DNA of 64,000 nt from Actinopolymorpha alba DSM 45243. GTDB lineage: Bacteria > Actinomycetota > Actinomycetes > Propionibacteriales > Actinopolymorphaceae. Of the stretch, positions 26,646 to 35,208 are shown piece after piece. The stretch's first letter is position 1. Each line of letters opens with the position of its first letter. Below the pieces are notes generated by a model. That model searched no databases. It saw nothing but the letters and a program-made list of their open reading frames with translations, and was not told the DNA's origin. A program made the position numbers and the translations under genes. Location of the stretch: contig NZ_KB892709.1 of the NCBI RefSeq assembly GCF_000373925.1, forward strand, positions 14,259 through 78,258, read 5' to 3'.

Positions 26646-27766
26646 CCACGCTCTCCCTCCGGGCCCTGAACCGGGCGCTGATGGACCGCCAGTTCCTGCT
26701 GCGGCGCACCGATCACACCCCGCTGGAGGTGATCGGGCGACTGGTTGCGCTGCAGGCACAGGAACCCAACTGGGCCTATGTCGGGCTGTGGAGCAGAATC
26801 CACGCCTTCACACATTCCGAGCTCACCGCACTGCTGGAGGACCGGCAGGTGGTTCGCTCCGCTCTGCTGCGCAGTACCCAGCACCTCACCGCGGCCGACG
26901 ACTTCCGTCGGCTGCGGCCGCTGCTGCAGCCCGTGCTCGACCGTACGGCCGGCTCGCCCTACTTCACCCGGAACAGCAGCGGCTTGGACGCGGCGTCCTT
27001 GGTGGCCGAGGGACTCGGCCTACTCGCGGAAGGGACGCTGTCGCGCAAGGAGCTGGCACGGCGGCTGGCCGAACGCCATCCGGGACGCGACGGCAGGATT
27101 CTGGCCGGGCAGGTGGAGTTGCGCACCCCCCTCGTCCATGACGCGGCCACCGGCGCATGGGGCTCCTGGGGCAACCGGTCGGCGATCTCGGTCACGCCCG
27201 CCGAGGTCTGGCTGGGACAGCCGATGGCGACGGCAGCGACGGCGACTGCCGCCAAGGATTCGGCCAAGGAGCTGATCCGCCGCTATCTGGCCGCCTTCGG
27301 CCCGGCCGGAGTGAAGGACGTCCAGGCCTGGTGCGGACTGACCCGCCTGGGCGAGGTCGTCGCGGACATGCGCGCCGAACTGCGCCCCTACTCCGGCCCC
27401 GACGGCAGGGATCTGATCGACCTGGCCGACGCCGAGCTGCCCGACCCCGACACCCTTGCTCCAGTGCGGCTGCTGCCCGCCTTCGACAACGCCCTGCTCG
27501 GCCACGCCGACCGGACCCGGGTCATCAGCGACGGGGACCGGAAGTGGGTGATGCCCGGCCAGGCGCGGGTACGGCCCACGTTCCTGGTGGACGGCTGGGT
27601 GCACGGAACATGATCCCTCGACGACGGGACGCTGCGGCTCACCCCGTTCCGACCGCTCGGCACAACCGATCGGGCGGCCCTGGAACAGGAAGCCACCCGG
27701 CTGCTGCAATTCGTGGGAGGCAGGGTGGTGTCCTACAGCGACCCTGTCGCGGCCCAGTCGTCTTGA
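26642..27766 (+). pseudogene. HTH_42 (AlkZ/YcaQ-like winged-helix) protein interrupted by an in-frame TGA
   Basis: The open frame 26642-27613 encodes 323 residues of an HTH_42 protein. LVALQAQEPNWAYVGLWSR contains the Q-x-Q motif of the AlkZ-type DNA glycosylase superfamily, and VVRSALLRSTQHLTAADDF follows. The frame ends at HGT-TGA, exactly where the family has a conserved Trp (GTW). In the same frame after the TGA comes SLDDGTLRLTPFRPL and an AALEQEATRLLQFV helix, ending at 27766. A single TGG to TGA change thus removes the last 50 residues. It may be a real nonsense mutation, a sequencing error, or readthrough; function is uncertain. Confidence 0.75.
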
Positions 27767-27936
27767 GGTTCCCCCGGCGCCAGTCGACGAAGGCGTCGAT
27801 CGCGCCATTCGCCCCGTGTGCGCTATCCGGCCATGCAGGCCGCGCGGGTCGGGCAGGGCACGTTTTGCATCGGAGGGCGCACCCGTGCCTATCTGCGCGA
27901 TCTCTTAAGAGACCGAGGAACCTATGACAACTCGGG

Positions 27937-27957
27937 GCCTCATCGGGCTCATGAGGC
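27937..27957 (-). terminator. short hairpin at the end of the membrane glycosyltransferase gene
   Basis: GCCTCAT (27937-27943) pairs with ATGAGGC (27951-27957) around seven bases and overlaps the stop codon of the gene at 27949. A perfect 12-base palindrome TCTCTTAAGAGA lies just beyond at 27901-27912. Either could help end transcription. Confidence 0.3.
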
Positions 27958-29808
27958 GGGCAGCGTCGTCGCCGGGCGCTCTGGATCGCCGGCGGGTCCG
28001 ACGGGTGCGTAGTCGAGGCAGCGGGCCGGGCGTGCGTTCGGCGTACTCCCCGGCATCACGGCCTGCACCGTGACCAGGCCGCGGTCCTGGTGCCAGACCG
28101 ACCGGAAACGGGGAAGCAGCGGGGCGATGAGGGTGTACCTACTCGGCTGGTCGGCGTAGATCGGCACCACATCGCCGCTGACCAGCCAGACCCGCCGGGC
28201 AGAGGTGATCTGTGCGGGCATCGCGCACCGCGCCCGAGTCGCCTGGGAGTCGGGTGGGATCGCCCGCAGCCCCTTCTCCGGCGGCAGCCCGAGCCGGGGG
28301 CCGTAGACGCGGACGGCGGGCCGGTCACCGTTGCCGACCACCAGCACGTCGCCGTCCTGCCACTTGGTCGCGACGAACGCGAGTGCGGTGCGGTAGTCGT
28401 CGATGCCGTACAGATAGTTCAGGTCATGCATGAGCCGCGACGGCGTCGTCCAGCAGGTCACCAGGACGACAACCGCGCCGACGCCGGTCGCGACCGCACT
28501 GGCTCGCCGGCGTACGGCACTGCCCACGCCCGCGGCGCTCACCCCACCGGCGAACGCGTCGACGAGCACGCCGAGGTAGCACAGCAGACCCGGAACGCAG
28601 AACAGCACGAGCCGGCGGCCGAAGGGATACATGCCGAGGACACCGACCGCGTAGGCGGTCAGCAGGGGTAGTACGAGCACGATCCCGGTCGCGGGTTGGC
28701 GGCGGACCGCGACGACGAGACCGGCCACGACGAGGAGCAGGCCCCACCAGGTGGCGAACCCCAGCTCGCGTACGGCCAGGTCCCGGAACACGAACCCATG
28801 CCAGTCCACCCAACGAAGGAGAGGCTCGCCACGCGGACCGAAGAAATCCGTCCAGTAGCTGGCGAAGTCGCTGACCTGGCTGGTGAGGTGCCGGGCATGG
28901 AGGGCGGCGGCGAGGACGGACACGGCCGGCAGGGCGAGGCCGGCGAGCAGGCCAAGGGTGCTGGAGCCGCGCCGGATCCGCACGCGGTGGGGGGTGGGCC
29001 CTACGGACGAAGCCCGTGGGGGCCGGATTCGACACAGCACGACCCATCCGGCGACCAGTGGCGCGCTCAGCATGAACCCATGCGACACCCACGGCAGGAC
29101 CGCGAGCGAGAGAAAGAACGCGAAGCGGGTACGACGGTCGCCGCGTCCGTCTCCCGTCACGTCCGTACGAAGGAGGCGGACCGCGAGCAGGAGCAGCCAG
29201 CTGACCGTCAGAGTGTCGGCGGTGTACTGCTTGGTCTGGGCGGTGTAGAAGACCAGCTCGGAGATGGTCGAGAGGAGTACGACGGGGATGACCGCCGCCC
29301 AGCGTCGCCGGACCAGCTGCGCACTGAGAAAGGCGACCACCACGACGGTCGCGCAGCCCGCCGACAGCGCCACCAGGCGGTACGCGCGTTCGCCGTCCCC
29401 GGCGACCAACGTCACGGCCCGGACGAGGAGCAGCCACAGCGGGGGCGCCGACTGCGCGTCCGAGAGCCGCCCCACCAGCTGGGCGGCGCTGTAGCTGTCG
29501 AGGCTCTGGATCAGCGCCAGCTCGTCGCGCCAGAACGCGCGGTCCTGCCACCACAGCCCGATCCGGACGGCGATGCCGGCGACGGTGACGAGGACCAGCG
29601 TGGCGGTGGCGCCGTCGAGTGAACGTACGCCGGACCGGCCCGCATGCTCCTCGGACTCCTCGGCCCCGTCGATGCCCTCCACGACCTCAACGGCGTCGGC
29701 GCCCGCGACTCCCTGCCCCCGCCGGGACCGACGGGGGTAACGCCTGCGGCGTACGGCGGGTGGCCGGCTCACCCGCGCCCGAAGAGACGGATGCGGAGGA
29801 GGATCCAC
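27949..29808 (-). CDS. polytopic membrane glycosyltransferase-like protein (GT39/GT83-like)
   Basis: The protein has up to 619 residues with about ten membrane segments. The first loop contains WWQDRAFWRDELALIQSLDS. An aromatic-x-Asp-Glu loop after helix 1 is typical of lipid-linked sugar transferases of the GT-C fold. LSDAQSAPPLWLLLVRAV and FYTAQTKQYTADTLTVSWLL match actinobacterial proteins annotated as such. It follows and overlaps a GT2 glycosyltransferase on the same strand, suggesting that the GT2 makes a polyprenyl-phosphate sugar used here. The exact start is uncertain: the first 60 residues are charged, and translation may begin further in. Confidence 0.65.
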   Translation of the reverse strand: MDPPPHPSLRARVSRPPAVRRRRYPRRSRRGQGVAGADAVEVVEGIDGAEESEEHAGRSGVRSLDGATATLVLVTVAGIAVRIGLWWQDRAFWRDELALIQSLDSYSAAQLVGRLSDAQSAPPLWLLLVRAVTLVAGDGERAYRLVALSAGCATVVVVAFLSAQLVRRRWAAVIPVVLLSTISELVFYTAQTKQYTADTLTVSWLLLLAVRLLRTDVTGDGRGDRRTRFAFFLSLAVLPWVSHGFMLSAPLVAGWVVLCRIRPPRASSVGPTPHRVRIRRGSSTLGLLAGLALPAVSVLAAALHARHLTSQVSDFASYWTDFFGPRGEPLLRWVDWHGFVFRDLAVRELGFATWWGLLLVVAGLVVAVRRQPATGIVLVLPLLTAYAVGVLGMYPFGRRLVLFCVPGLLCYLGVLVDAFAGGVSAAGVGSAVRRRASAVATGVGAVVVLVTCWTTPSRLMHDLNYLYGIDDYRTALAFVATKWQDGDVLVVGNGDRPAVRVYGPRLGLPPEKGLRAIPPDSQATRARCAMPAQITSARRVWLVSGDVVPIYADQPSRYTLIAPLLPRFRSVWHQDRGLVTVQAVMPGSTPNARPARCLDYAPVGPAGDPERPATTLPAS

Positions 29809-30458
29809 AGCGCCTCGACGCCGTCGCGCCAGGTGAGCTTCTTGCCTTCGGCGCGGCTGCGGGCGCGGTAGGAGATCGGGACCTCGTAGGGCCGGTAGCC
29901 GCGGCGCAACAGCTTGCCGGTGACCTCGGCCTCCATGCCGAACCCGGCGGACCGGATGTCGAGCTCGCGGTAGAGCGCCAGCGGCATCAGCTTGAAGCAG
30001 GTCTCGAGGTCGGAGATGTAGCAGTTGAAGAGCACGTTGGCGAACGTCGTCACGCCCCTGTTGCCCAGCACGTACCAGTAGGAGTACGACGTGTGGCTGC
30101 TGAAGGTGCGGGTGCCGTAGACGACTTCCGCGTCACCGTTGATGACGGGAACCAGCAGCTTCGCGATGTCGTCGGGGTCGTACTCGAGGTCGGCGTCGCA
30201 GATCGTCATGTAGTCGCCGGTCGCCACGCTGCCCGCGGTGCGGATGGCGGCGCCCTTGCCGCGGTTGACGGTGTGGCGGTGGATCACGACCCGCGGGTCA
30301 TCCACCTGGTCGAGCAGCTCGCCCGTGCCGTCGACGCTGCCGTCGTCGACCACGACGACCTCGACCTCACAGGGATAGTCGACGTCCAGGATCCGCTTGA
30401 GAACGCGATTGAACGTCGCGACTTCGTTGTAGACGGGGACGAGGATCGAGAGCTTCAC
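29769..30458 (-). CDS. family 2 glycosyltransferase (dolichyl/polyprenyl-phosphate sugar synthase-like)
   Basis: This 229-residue GT-A protein begins KLSILVPVYNEVATFNRVL. It has the nucleotide-binding VVVDDGSVDGTGEL, VNRGKGAAIRTAG and the metal-binding D-x-D in CDADLEYDPDD. A GTRTF segment, LETCFKLMP and GFGMEAEVTGKL place it near polyprenyl-phosphate mannose/glucose synthases. There is no C-terminal membrane domain. The GTG at 30458 is chosen because GGGAG lies upstream; the longer frame adds an unrelated 31 residues. Pairing with the membrane protein downstream suggests lipid-linked glycosylation. Confidence 0.85.
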   Translation of the reverse strand: MKLSILVPVYNEVATFNRVLKRILDVDYPCEVEVVVVDDGSVDGTGELLDQVDDPRVVIHRHTVNRGKGAAIRTAGSVATGDYMTICDADLEYDPDDIAKLLVPVINGDAEVVYGTRTFSSHTSYSYWYVLGNRGVTTFANVLFNCYISDLETCFKLMPLALYRELDIRSAGFGMEAEVTGKLLRRGYRPYEVPISYRARSRAEGKKLTWRDGVEALWILLRIRLFGRG

Positions 30459-30581
30459 CGGTGGTTCTCCCACGGGACGGCGACATGCCTGGACAGGAGC
30501 AGGCCGGACCTTCCAAGTGTCCCGCAGATCGGTCTCGATCGGTGAGGACACGCCCCCAGCTCAGCCGCCGACGGGAACGAG

Positions 30582-30663
30582 TGCGAGAGGAGGGACTCGA
30601 ACCCTCACGCCCGGAGGCACCGGATCCTAAGTCCGGCGCGTCTGCCAATTCCGCCACTCTCGC
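30582..30663 (-). tRNA. tRNA-Leu (anticodon UAG)
   Basis: The reverse strand folds as a class II tRNA. The acceptor strands are GCGAGAG (from 30663) and CTCTCGC (30589-30583) with discriminator A at 30582. The anticodon stem-loop is CCGGA-CTTAGGA-TCCGG with anticodon TAG. A long variable arm and a T-arm with GGTTCGAGTCC complete it. CCA is not encoded. Confidence 0.93.
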
Positions 30664-30710
30664 GGTCGGCCCGCCTGCGGCGGACCAGTCTACGGGTCAG
30701 GACAGATCGC

Positions 30711-31184
30711 TCACACGTCGAGTTCGCGCCGGAGCTTCGCCACGTGGCCGGTGGCCTTGACGGCGTACTGGGCGACGGCGATGGTGCCGTCCTCGTCGAC
30801 GACGAAGGTCGACCGGATCACTCCGGTGACGGTCCGGCCGTACATCTGCTTCTCGCCGTACGCACCCCAGGCGGTGAGCACCGCCTTGTCGGGATCGGAG
30901 AGCAGCGGGAACGTCAGGCCCTCCTTGTCACGGAACTTCGCCAGCTTGGCCGGCTGGTCGGGCGACAGGCCGAGGACGGCGTAGCCCGCCGCGGCCAGGG
31001 AGTCCAGCGAGTCGCGGAAGTCGCACGCCTGCTTGGTGCAGCCCGGCGTCATGGCGGCGGGGTAGACGTACACGATCACCTTCCGGCCGCGGAAGTCGGA
31101 CAGCGAGACGGACTTGCCGTCGGCGTCGAGCAGCGTGAAGTCGGGTGCCGGGTCGCCGGCGCTCAGGCGGGGGGTCGGGCTCAC
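30711..31184 (-). CDS. bcp: Bcp-type peroxiredoxin (thioredoxin-dependent thiol peroxidase)
   Basis: The protein has 157 residues and reduces peroxides using thioredoxin. The peroxidatic cysteine lies in YPAAMTPGCTKQACDFRDSL, and the second cysteine five residues later (C-x4-C) is the resolving cysteine of the BCP subfamily. DFTLLDADGKSVSLSDFRGR and VIRSTFVVDEDGTIA are also typical. The GTG at 31184 has GGAGG just upstream and gives a normal BCP length. It diverges from the nickel transporter across a Nur-box-like site. Confidence 0.92.
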   Translation of the reverse strand: MSPTPRLSAGDPAPDFTLLDADGKSVSLSDFRGRKVIVYVYPAAMTPGCTKQACDFRDSLDSLAAAGYAVLGLSPDQPAKLAKFRDKEGLTFPLLSDPDKAVLTAWGAYGEKQMYGRTVTGVIRSTFVVDEDGTIAVAQYAVKATGHVAKLRRELDV

Positions 31185-31234
31185 TGGTCCTCCACGGTCG
31201 GGGTTCGGCGCGCGCGGCACCGGGCCGGGGCTTG

Positions 31235-31251
31235 TTGCAAGTCTTTTGCAT
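31235..31251. promoter_or_regulatory. Nur-box-like operator upstream of the nickel/cobalt transporter
   Basis: TTGCAA-N5-TTGCAT matches the tTGCaa-N5-ttGCAa Nur box described for the nickel-sensing Fur homologue of Streptomyces. It lies about 80 bases before the nikM-like gene, in the gap divergent from bcp, in an AT-rich promoter-like patch. Nickel repression of the transporter is the natural inference. Confidence 0.6.
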
Positions 31252-31329
31252 GTAAGAATGACGGGCCTTAAGTGGCAGCCCCATCATCCAGCGGTAAGTA
31301 CAGCATCTACCAGGGACGAGGAGCCCCCT

Positions 31330-32037
31330 GTGCACGTACCCGACGGATTCCTCGACGCCCCGACCTCGGTCGCCACGGGCGTCGCCGCAACGGCCGTGGT
31401 CGGCCTCGCTCTGCGGGGCGCCCGCCGCGAACTCGACGACAGGACCGCGCCCCTCACCGGACTGGTCGCGGCGTTCGTCTTCGCCGTACAAATGCTCAAC
31501 TTCCCGGTCGGCGCCGGCACCAGCGGACACCTGCTCGGCGGGGCGCTGGCGGCGGTCCTCCTCGGCCCCTGGACGGCGATCCTGTGCATGACTGTCGTCC
31601 TACTCGTCCAGGCGCTCTTCTTCGCCGACGGCGGGATCACCGCGCTCGGCACCAACGTGACCCTCATGGGCATCGTCACCGTCGTCGTCGGCTGGGCGGT
31701 CTTCCGGCTGGTGCTGCGGTTCCTGCCCAAACGCCCGTCATCCGCGGTGCCGGCGGCGTTCGCGGCGGCTCTGCTGTCGGTGCCGGCGTCGGCGCTGAGC
31801 TTCGTCGCGTTGTACGTCGTCGGGGGTACGGCCGACATCCCGCTCGCCCCGCTGACCGTCGCCATGCTCGGCTGGCATGTCCTCATCGGTCTGGGTGAGG
31901 CCGTCATCACCGCCCTCACCGTGGGCAGCGTCATCGCCGTACGCCCCGATCTCGTCCACGGCGCGCGCCCGCTCCTGGCCGCCCGCGACCTGACGATCCG
32001 TCAGAGTCCCGTTGCTTCCAAGGAGGCCGCGTCATGA
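31330..32037 (+). CDS. nikM: CbiM/NikM-type substrate-binding membrane component of a Ni/Co ECF transporter
   Basis: This 235-residue protein with about seven membrane segments begins (M/V)HVPDGFLDAPTSVATGVAA. The N-terminal Met-His pair that coordinates the metal in CbiM/NikM proteins is preserved if the GTG is decoded as Met. FPVGAGTSGHLLGGALAAVL, with the conserved metal-site histidine, and LGTNVTLMGIV are family motifs. The GTG at 31330 follows GAGGAG; the longer frame lacks family features. The next three genes supply the other components, and a Nur-box-like site precedes the operon, favouring nickel over cobalt. Confidence 0.9.
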   Translation: MHVPDGFLDAPTSVATGVAATAVVGLALRGARRELDDRTAPLTGLVAAFVFAVQMLNFPVGAGTSGHLLGGALAAVLLGPWTAILCMTVVLLVQALFFADGGITALGTNVTLMGIVTVVVGWAVFRLVLRFLPKRPSSAVPAAFAAALLSVPASALSFVALYVVGGTADIPLAPLTVAMLGWHVLIGLGEAVITALTVGSVIAVRPDLVHGARPLLAARDLTIRQSPVASKEAAS

Positions 32038-32426
32038 CTGTCCAGATGGAAGGCGAGGGCCGGGCGAACGGCGAGGGCCAGCTGAAAGAGCGTGGGCCGC
32101 TGAAGGATCGCGTACGCCTGAAGGTCGTCGTCCTGCTGGGCGTCCTCATCGTGCTCGGCCTCGCGGGTGTCGTGAGCTTCCACGCCTCGGGCAGTCCCGA
32201 CGGGCTCGAGCGGGTCGCCGAGGACCACGGGTTCGGGCACACCGCCGAGGACAGCGCCACCGGTGACTCACCGCTCGCCGACTACGCCACCCGCGGCGTC
32301 GACAACCCCCGGCTCTCCGGCGGGATCGCCGGCGTGGCCGGTGTGGTGGTGGTCCTCGGGCTCGGGACCGGAATCGCGTACGCCCTCCGGCGACGTGCCC
32401 GGGACCGGCGCGAGTCGGCGGACTGA
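32034..32426 (+). CDS. nikN: PDGLE-domain component (NikN/CbiN-like) of the Ni/Co transporter
   Basis: This 130-residue protein has one N-terminal membrane helix (VVVLLGVLIVLGLAGVVSF), then the SPDGLERVAEDHGF motif that names the PDGLE domain, and a second helix near residues 100-122. It overlaps nikM by four bases. In these transporters the small subunit stabilises NikM and is needed for metal uptake. The charged N-terminal 40 residues are rather long for the family. Confidence 0.88.
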   Translation: MTVQMEGEGRANGEGQLKERGPLKDRVRLKVVVLLGVLIVLGLAGVVSFHASGSPDGLERVAEDHGFGHTAEDSATGDSPLADYATRGVDNPRLSGGIAGVAGVVVVLGLGTGIAYALRRRARDRRESAD

Positions 32427-32427
32427 C

Positions 32428-33195
32428 ATGGGTGCGGGCCACGCGCACCGGCTCCACCTACCGGGCCGTTCGCCGGTCCATCGGCTGCCGGCACAGTGCA
32501 AGCTGGTGGGGCTGGTCGGGTTCGTCCTCGTCGTGGTGGCGACGCCGCGGACGGCGTACTGGGCGTTCGGGTGTTACGCCGGGCTGCTGCTGGCGGTCGC
32601 GGTGGTCGCCAGGGTGCGGCTGGGGTTCGTGGCGAAGCGCGCCGTGGTCGAGGTGCCCGTGGTGGTTTTCGCGCTGCTCCTGCCGTTCGTCGCGCAGGGT
32701 CCGCGGATCGAGGTGGTCGGGATCGCGCTGTCGGAGTCCGGCCTGCTCTCCGCGTGGAACGTCCTGGCGAAGGCCACGCTCGGTGTGGTCGGATCGATCC
32801 TGCTCGCGGCGACGACAGAGCAGCGTGACCTGCTGGTCGGCCTGCGGCGCCTGAAGATGCCGGGCCAGTTGGTCCAGATCGCGTCGTTCATGGTCCGCTA
32901 CCTCGACGTGATCGCCGACCAGATGCACCGGATGCGGATCGCGCGGGAGGCGCGCGGATTCACCCCGCACGGGCCGCGGTCCTGGCCGGTGCTGGCCCGC
33001 TCGGCCGGCGCGTTGTTCATCCGGTCGTACGAACGCGGGGAACGCGTCCATCTCGCGATGCTCTCGCGCGGCTACACCGGTGGTCCTCCGCCCGTTCTGT
33101 CTGAGACCCGTGCCGCCACGTCGGCGTGGGTGTCCGCCGCCGCGCTGCCGGTGGTCGCACTGATGATCGCGGTCACGGCGTGGTGGACCCGATGA
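32428..33195 (+). CDS. nikQ: CbiQ/NikQ-type energy-coupling transmembrane protein
   Basis: This 255-residue T component has about five hydrophobic segments. Two Ala-Arg-Gly-type coupling motifs are visible: RIAREARGFTP and HLAMLSRGYTGG, which contact the ATPase. The start is the ATG at 32428 (GAGHAHRLHLPGRSPVHRLP), one base after the nikN stop. The HRLPAQCKL segment is typical of CbiQ. Its stop overlaps nikO. Confidence 0.9.
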   Translation: MGAGHAHRLHLPGRSPVHRLPAQCKLVGLVGFVLVVVATPRTAYWAFGCYAGLLLAVAVVARVRLGFVAKRAVVEVPVVVFALLLPFVAQGPRIEVVGIALSESGLLSAWNVLAKATLGVVGSILLAATTEQRDLLVGLRRLKMPGQLVQIASFMVRYLDVIADQMHRMRIAREARGFTPHGPRSWPVLARSAGALFIRSYERGERVHLAMLSRGYTGGPPPVLSETRAATSAWVSAAALPVVALMIAVTAWWTR

Positions 33196-33983
33196 GCGCG
33201 CCCGTGCTGGAGGTGTCCGGACTCGCGTACGCCTATCCCGACGGCCACCAGGCGCTCTACGGCGTCGACCTCGCACTGACCCGCGGCGAGCGGGTCGCGC
33301 TGCTCGGGCCGAACGGTGCCGGCAAGACCACGTTGGTGCTCCACCTCAACGGCATCCTCACCGGCGGGCTCGGCAGCGTCCGGGTCGACGGGATGGCGGT
33401 CGGCCGGCAGACGCTGCAGGAGGTGCGCCGCCGGGTCGGCGTGGTGTTCCAGGACCCTGACGACCAGCTCTTCATGCCGACGGTGCGCGACGACGTGGCC
33501 TTCGGTCCTGCCAACCTCGGGTTGCGCGGCGCGGAACTCAGTGCCCGGGTACGCCAGGCGCTCGAGCGGGTCGGCATGGAGGAGTACACCGACCGGCCGC
33601 CCCACCATCTGTCGTTCGGCCAGCGGCGACGGGTCGCGGTGGCGACGGTCCTCGCGATGGAGCCGTCGATCCTCGTCCTCGACGAGCCGTCGAGCAACCT
33701 CGACCCGGCCAGCCGGCGCGAACTCGCCGACATCCTGCGCGGACTCGACGTCACGGTGCTGATGGTCACCCACGACCTGCCGTACGCCCTGGAGCTGTGC
33801 GAACGCTCGGTCATCCTCGACGGCGGCGCGATCGTGGCCGACGGGCCCACCCCGGAGGTGCTCGGCGATGCGGAGCTGCTGGCGGCCCACCGCCTCGAAC
33901 TCCCGTACGGCTTCGATCCCGCGATCGTCCGGACCACCCGCCCGCCGCGAAGCGAAGGTGCCGGCGCCGCGCTAACGGGGTAG
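33192..33983 (+). CDS. nikO: CbiO/NikO-type ATPase of the Ni/Co ECF transporter
   Basis: This 263-residue ATPase has Walker A GPNGAGKTT near residue 39, Q-loop VVFQDPDDQLFMPTV followed by the ECF-typical DDVAFGPANLGL, signature LSFGQRRRVAVA, Walker B ILVLDEPSSNLDP and the switch His in MVTHDLPYA. The signature reads LSFGQ instead of LSGGQ, which is common in CbiO proteins. It completes a full NikMNQO set in one overlapping operon. Confidence 0.92.
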   Translation: MSAPVLEVSGLAYAYPDGHQALYGVDLALTRGERVALLGPNGAGKTTLVLHLNGILTGGLGSVRVDGMAVGRQTLQEVRRRVGVVFQDPDDQLFMPTVRDDVAFGPANLGLRGAELSARVRQALERVGMEEYTDRPPHHLSFGQRRRVAVATVLAMEPSILVLDEPSSNLDPASRRELADILRGLDVTVLMVTHDLPYALELCERSVILDGGAIVADGPTPEVLGDAELLAAHRLELPYGFDPAIVRTTRPPRSEGAGAALTG

Positions 33984-34070
33984 AGGCCCACGGGAGGTCC
34001 GATCTGCAAGACTGAGGTGATCACCGGGAACGATGACGTTCACACGGGGCTGTGATCGGAAAGGACCACA

Positions 34071-34394
34071 GTGAGCGACACGACGAGGCCAGCTCTCCCA
34101 GATCGCAAGAAGTCGGGCGCCCGCAAAGTTGCCGCTGACGGCAGCCGGTCCGCTGATCAGATCGAGGCAGAACTCGCCGAGACCCGGCAACGCCTGGCCG
34201 CGACCGTCGACGCGCTGGCCGAACGGGTCCAACCCAAACAGCTCGCCGCCCGGAGCGTGTCGAAGATGAAGCTTGCCGTCCTCACCCCCGAGGGCCAGCT
34301 GCGGACCGGCCGTCTGGTCACCGTCGCGGCAGTGGTGGCCGGTGCTGTCGGGGCGCTCACCCTCCTCCGTTCGCTCGTCCGCGGCCGCCGTTGA
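34071..34394 (+). CDS. DUF3618-family membrane protein
   Basis: This 107-residue protein has the DUF3618 core SADQIEAELAETRQRLAATV followed by DALAERVQPKQL, a predicted amphipathic helix, then one membrane helix (VTVAAVVAGAVGALTLL) and a basic end. The function of DUF3618 is unknown; members often accompany DUF1469-type membrane-stress proteins. A GAAAGGA precedes the GTG. In related genomes this gene often neighbours bcp and a GroES-like gene; here the nickel transporter lies between. Confidence 0.85.
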   Translation: MSDTTRPALPDRKKSGARKVAADGSRSADQIEAELAETRQRLAATVDALAERVQPKQLAARSVSKMKLAVLTPEGQLRTGRLVTVAAVVAGAVGALTLLRSLVRGRR

Positions 34395-34437
34395 GCTGCT
34401 GTCCGCCGCCAGGGCTGCTAACCCGCCGCTGAGGCGG

Positions 34438-35031
34438 TCAGCCCGCTGTACGCCAGCGGTGGATCAACGCCCACCCGGCCGCGACAAAGCCCAGGCCGGC
34501 GGTACCAAGCAGCTGCCAACTCCACCTTGACGAGCCGCTGGCACCTCCGGCGTTGGCCAGGATTGGCTCCGCTGGTGTCCGGTTCGCCAGGTCCGTACGC
34601 ACCTGCGGGGTGAGTTCGGTGCTGCCGCCGCAGAGGCTCGCGGCGTACTGCCCCTCACCGGGTGCGGGGATCGGTTCGCCGGCGTTCTTTTCGGCGTAGA
34701 CGACGAACGGGCCGGATCCCTGGAGTTCCAGGCCGCACGAGGCGCCGCTCTCGACCGTGACGATCTCCTGCTGGCGGTGTACCTCGCCCTTGTAGACCTG
34801 CGACACGTCGAACGTCCACACCGCCCTGTCGGTGCTGGAGAAGAGGCGGCTGGGTACGTCGCGATCGGTCATGCGTCCGACAAAGACGGCGTCCGCCCGG
34901 TCGTACGCCTCGGCGGGGGACTGCGAGACACAACTACAGGCCGAGGCCGGCGCGGGGGCCAGCAGGAAGGCGCCCGAGGCGATGAGGGCGAGGATCAGGG
35001 CAACGCATAGCTGGCGGAGTCGGTGGTTCAT
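34438..35031 (-). CDS. secreted or membrane-tethered CSC-motif protein (NTR/TIMP-like)
   Basis: The 197-residue precursor has a signal peptide (RLRQLCVALILALIASGAFLL) ending APASA, so the mature protein would begin CSCVSQSPAEAYDRADAVFV. A mature N-terminal Cys-x-Cys followed by a beta-barrel-like domain resembles netrin/TIMP-type modules found in bacterial exported proteins. A C-terminal membrane helix (LLGTAGLGFVAAGWALI) and RWRTAG tail would tether it. The ATG at 35031 has GAAGGAG nine bases upstream. The function is unknown. Confidence 0.72.
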   Translation of the reverse strand: MNHRLRQLCVALILALIASGAFLLAPAPASACSCVSQSPAEAYDRADAVFVGRMTDRDVPSRLFSSTDRAVWTFDVSQVYKGEVHRQQEIVTVESGASCGLELQGSGPFVVYAEKNAGEPIPAPGEGQYAASLCGGSTELTPQVRTDLANRTPAEPILANAGGASGSSRWSWQLLGTAGLGFVAAGWALIHRWRTAG

Positions 35032-35054
35032 CGCGCATGCTCCTTCGTACTGGC

Positions 35055-35100
35055 CCCGGTGGTGATCCGTGGACGCGCCCGGTGATGATTCGTGGACGCC
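35055..35100. repeat. 23-bp direct tandem repeat upstream of the GroES-like gene
   Basis: Positions 35055-35077 and 35078-35100 are adjacent copies of a 23-base unit containing CCCGGTG and CGTGGACGC, differing at three positions. They lie in the divergent gap between the secreted protein and the GroES-like gene. The role is unknown. Confidence 0.65.
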
Positions 35101-35194
35101 TGGACCCAGCACTTGGTTGGCTCCGCTGTCGTTTGGGCGGCGCCAGCTGCGGCGTACTCGGACTCCCCGTTGGCGCATGGCCTGCCGGCCGCCG

Positions 35195-35200
35195 TACCCT
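35195..35200 (+). promoter_or_regulatory. putative leaderless -10 element of the GroES-like gene
   Basis: TACCCT lies eight bases before the GTG at 35209, and no ribosome binding site intervenes. Confidence 0.4.
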
Positions 35201-35208
35201 CTCATGAC

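Noticed and set aside
30367-30657. Open frame reading MAELADAPDLGSGASGREGS on the reverse strand
   Set aside because: It is a translation of the tRNA-Leu gene and overlaps it; this is a well-known false annotation.
31252-31329. Possible cobalamin or nickel/cobalt riboswitch before nikM
   Set aside because: The leader is short and lacks a recognisable B12 box or NiCo aptamer pattern, while a Nur-box-like site explains control.
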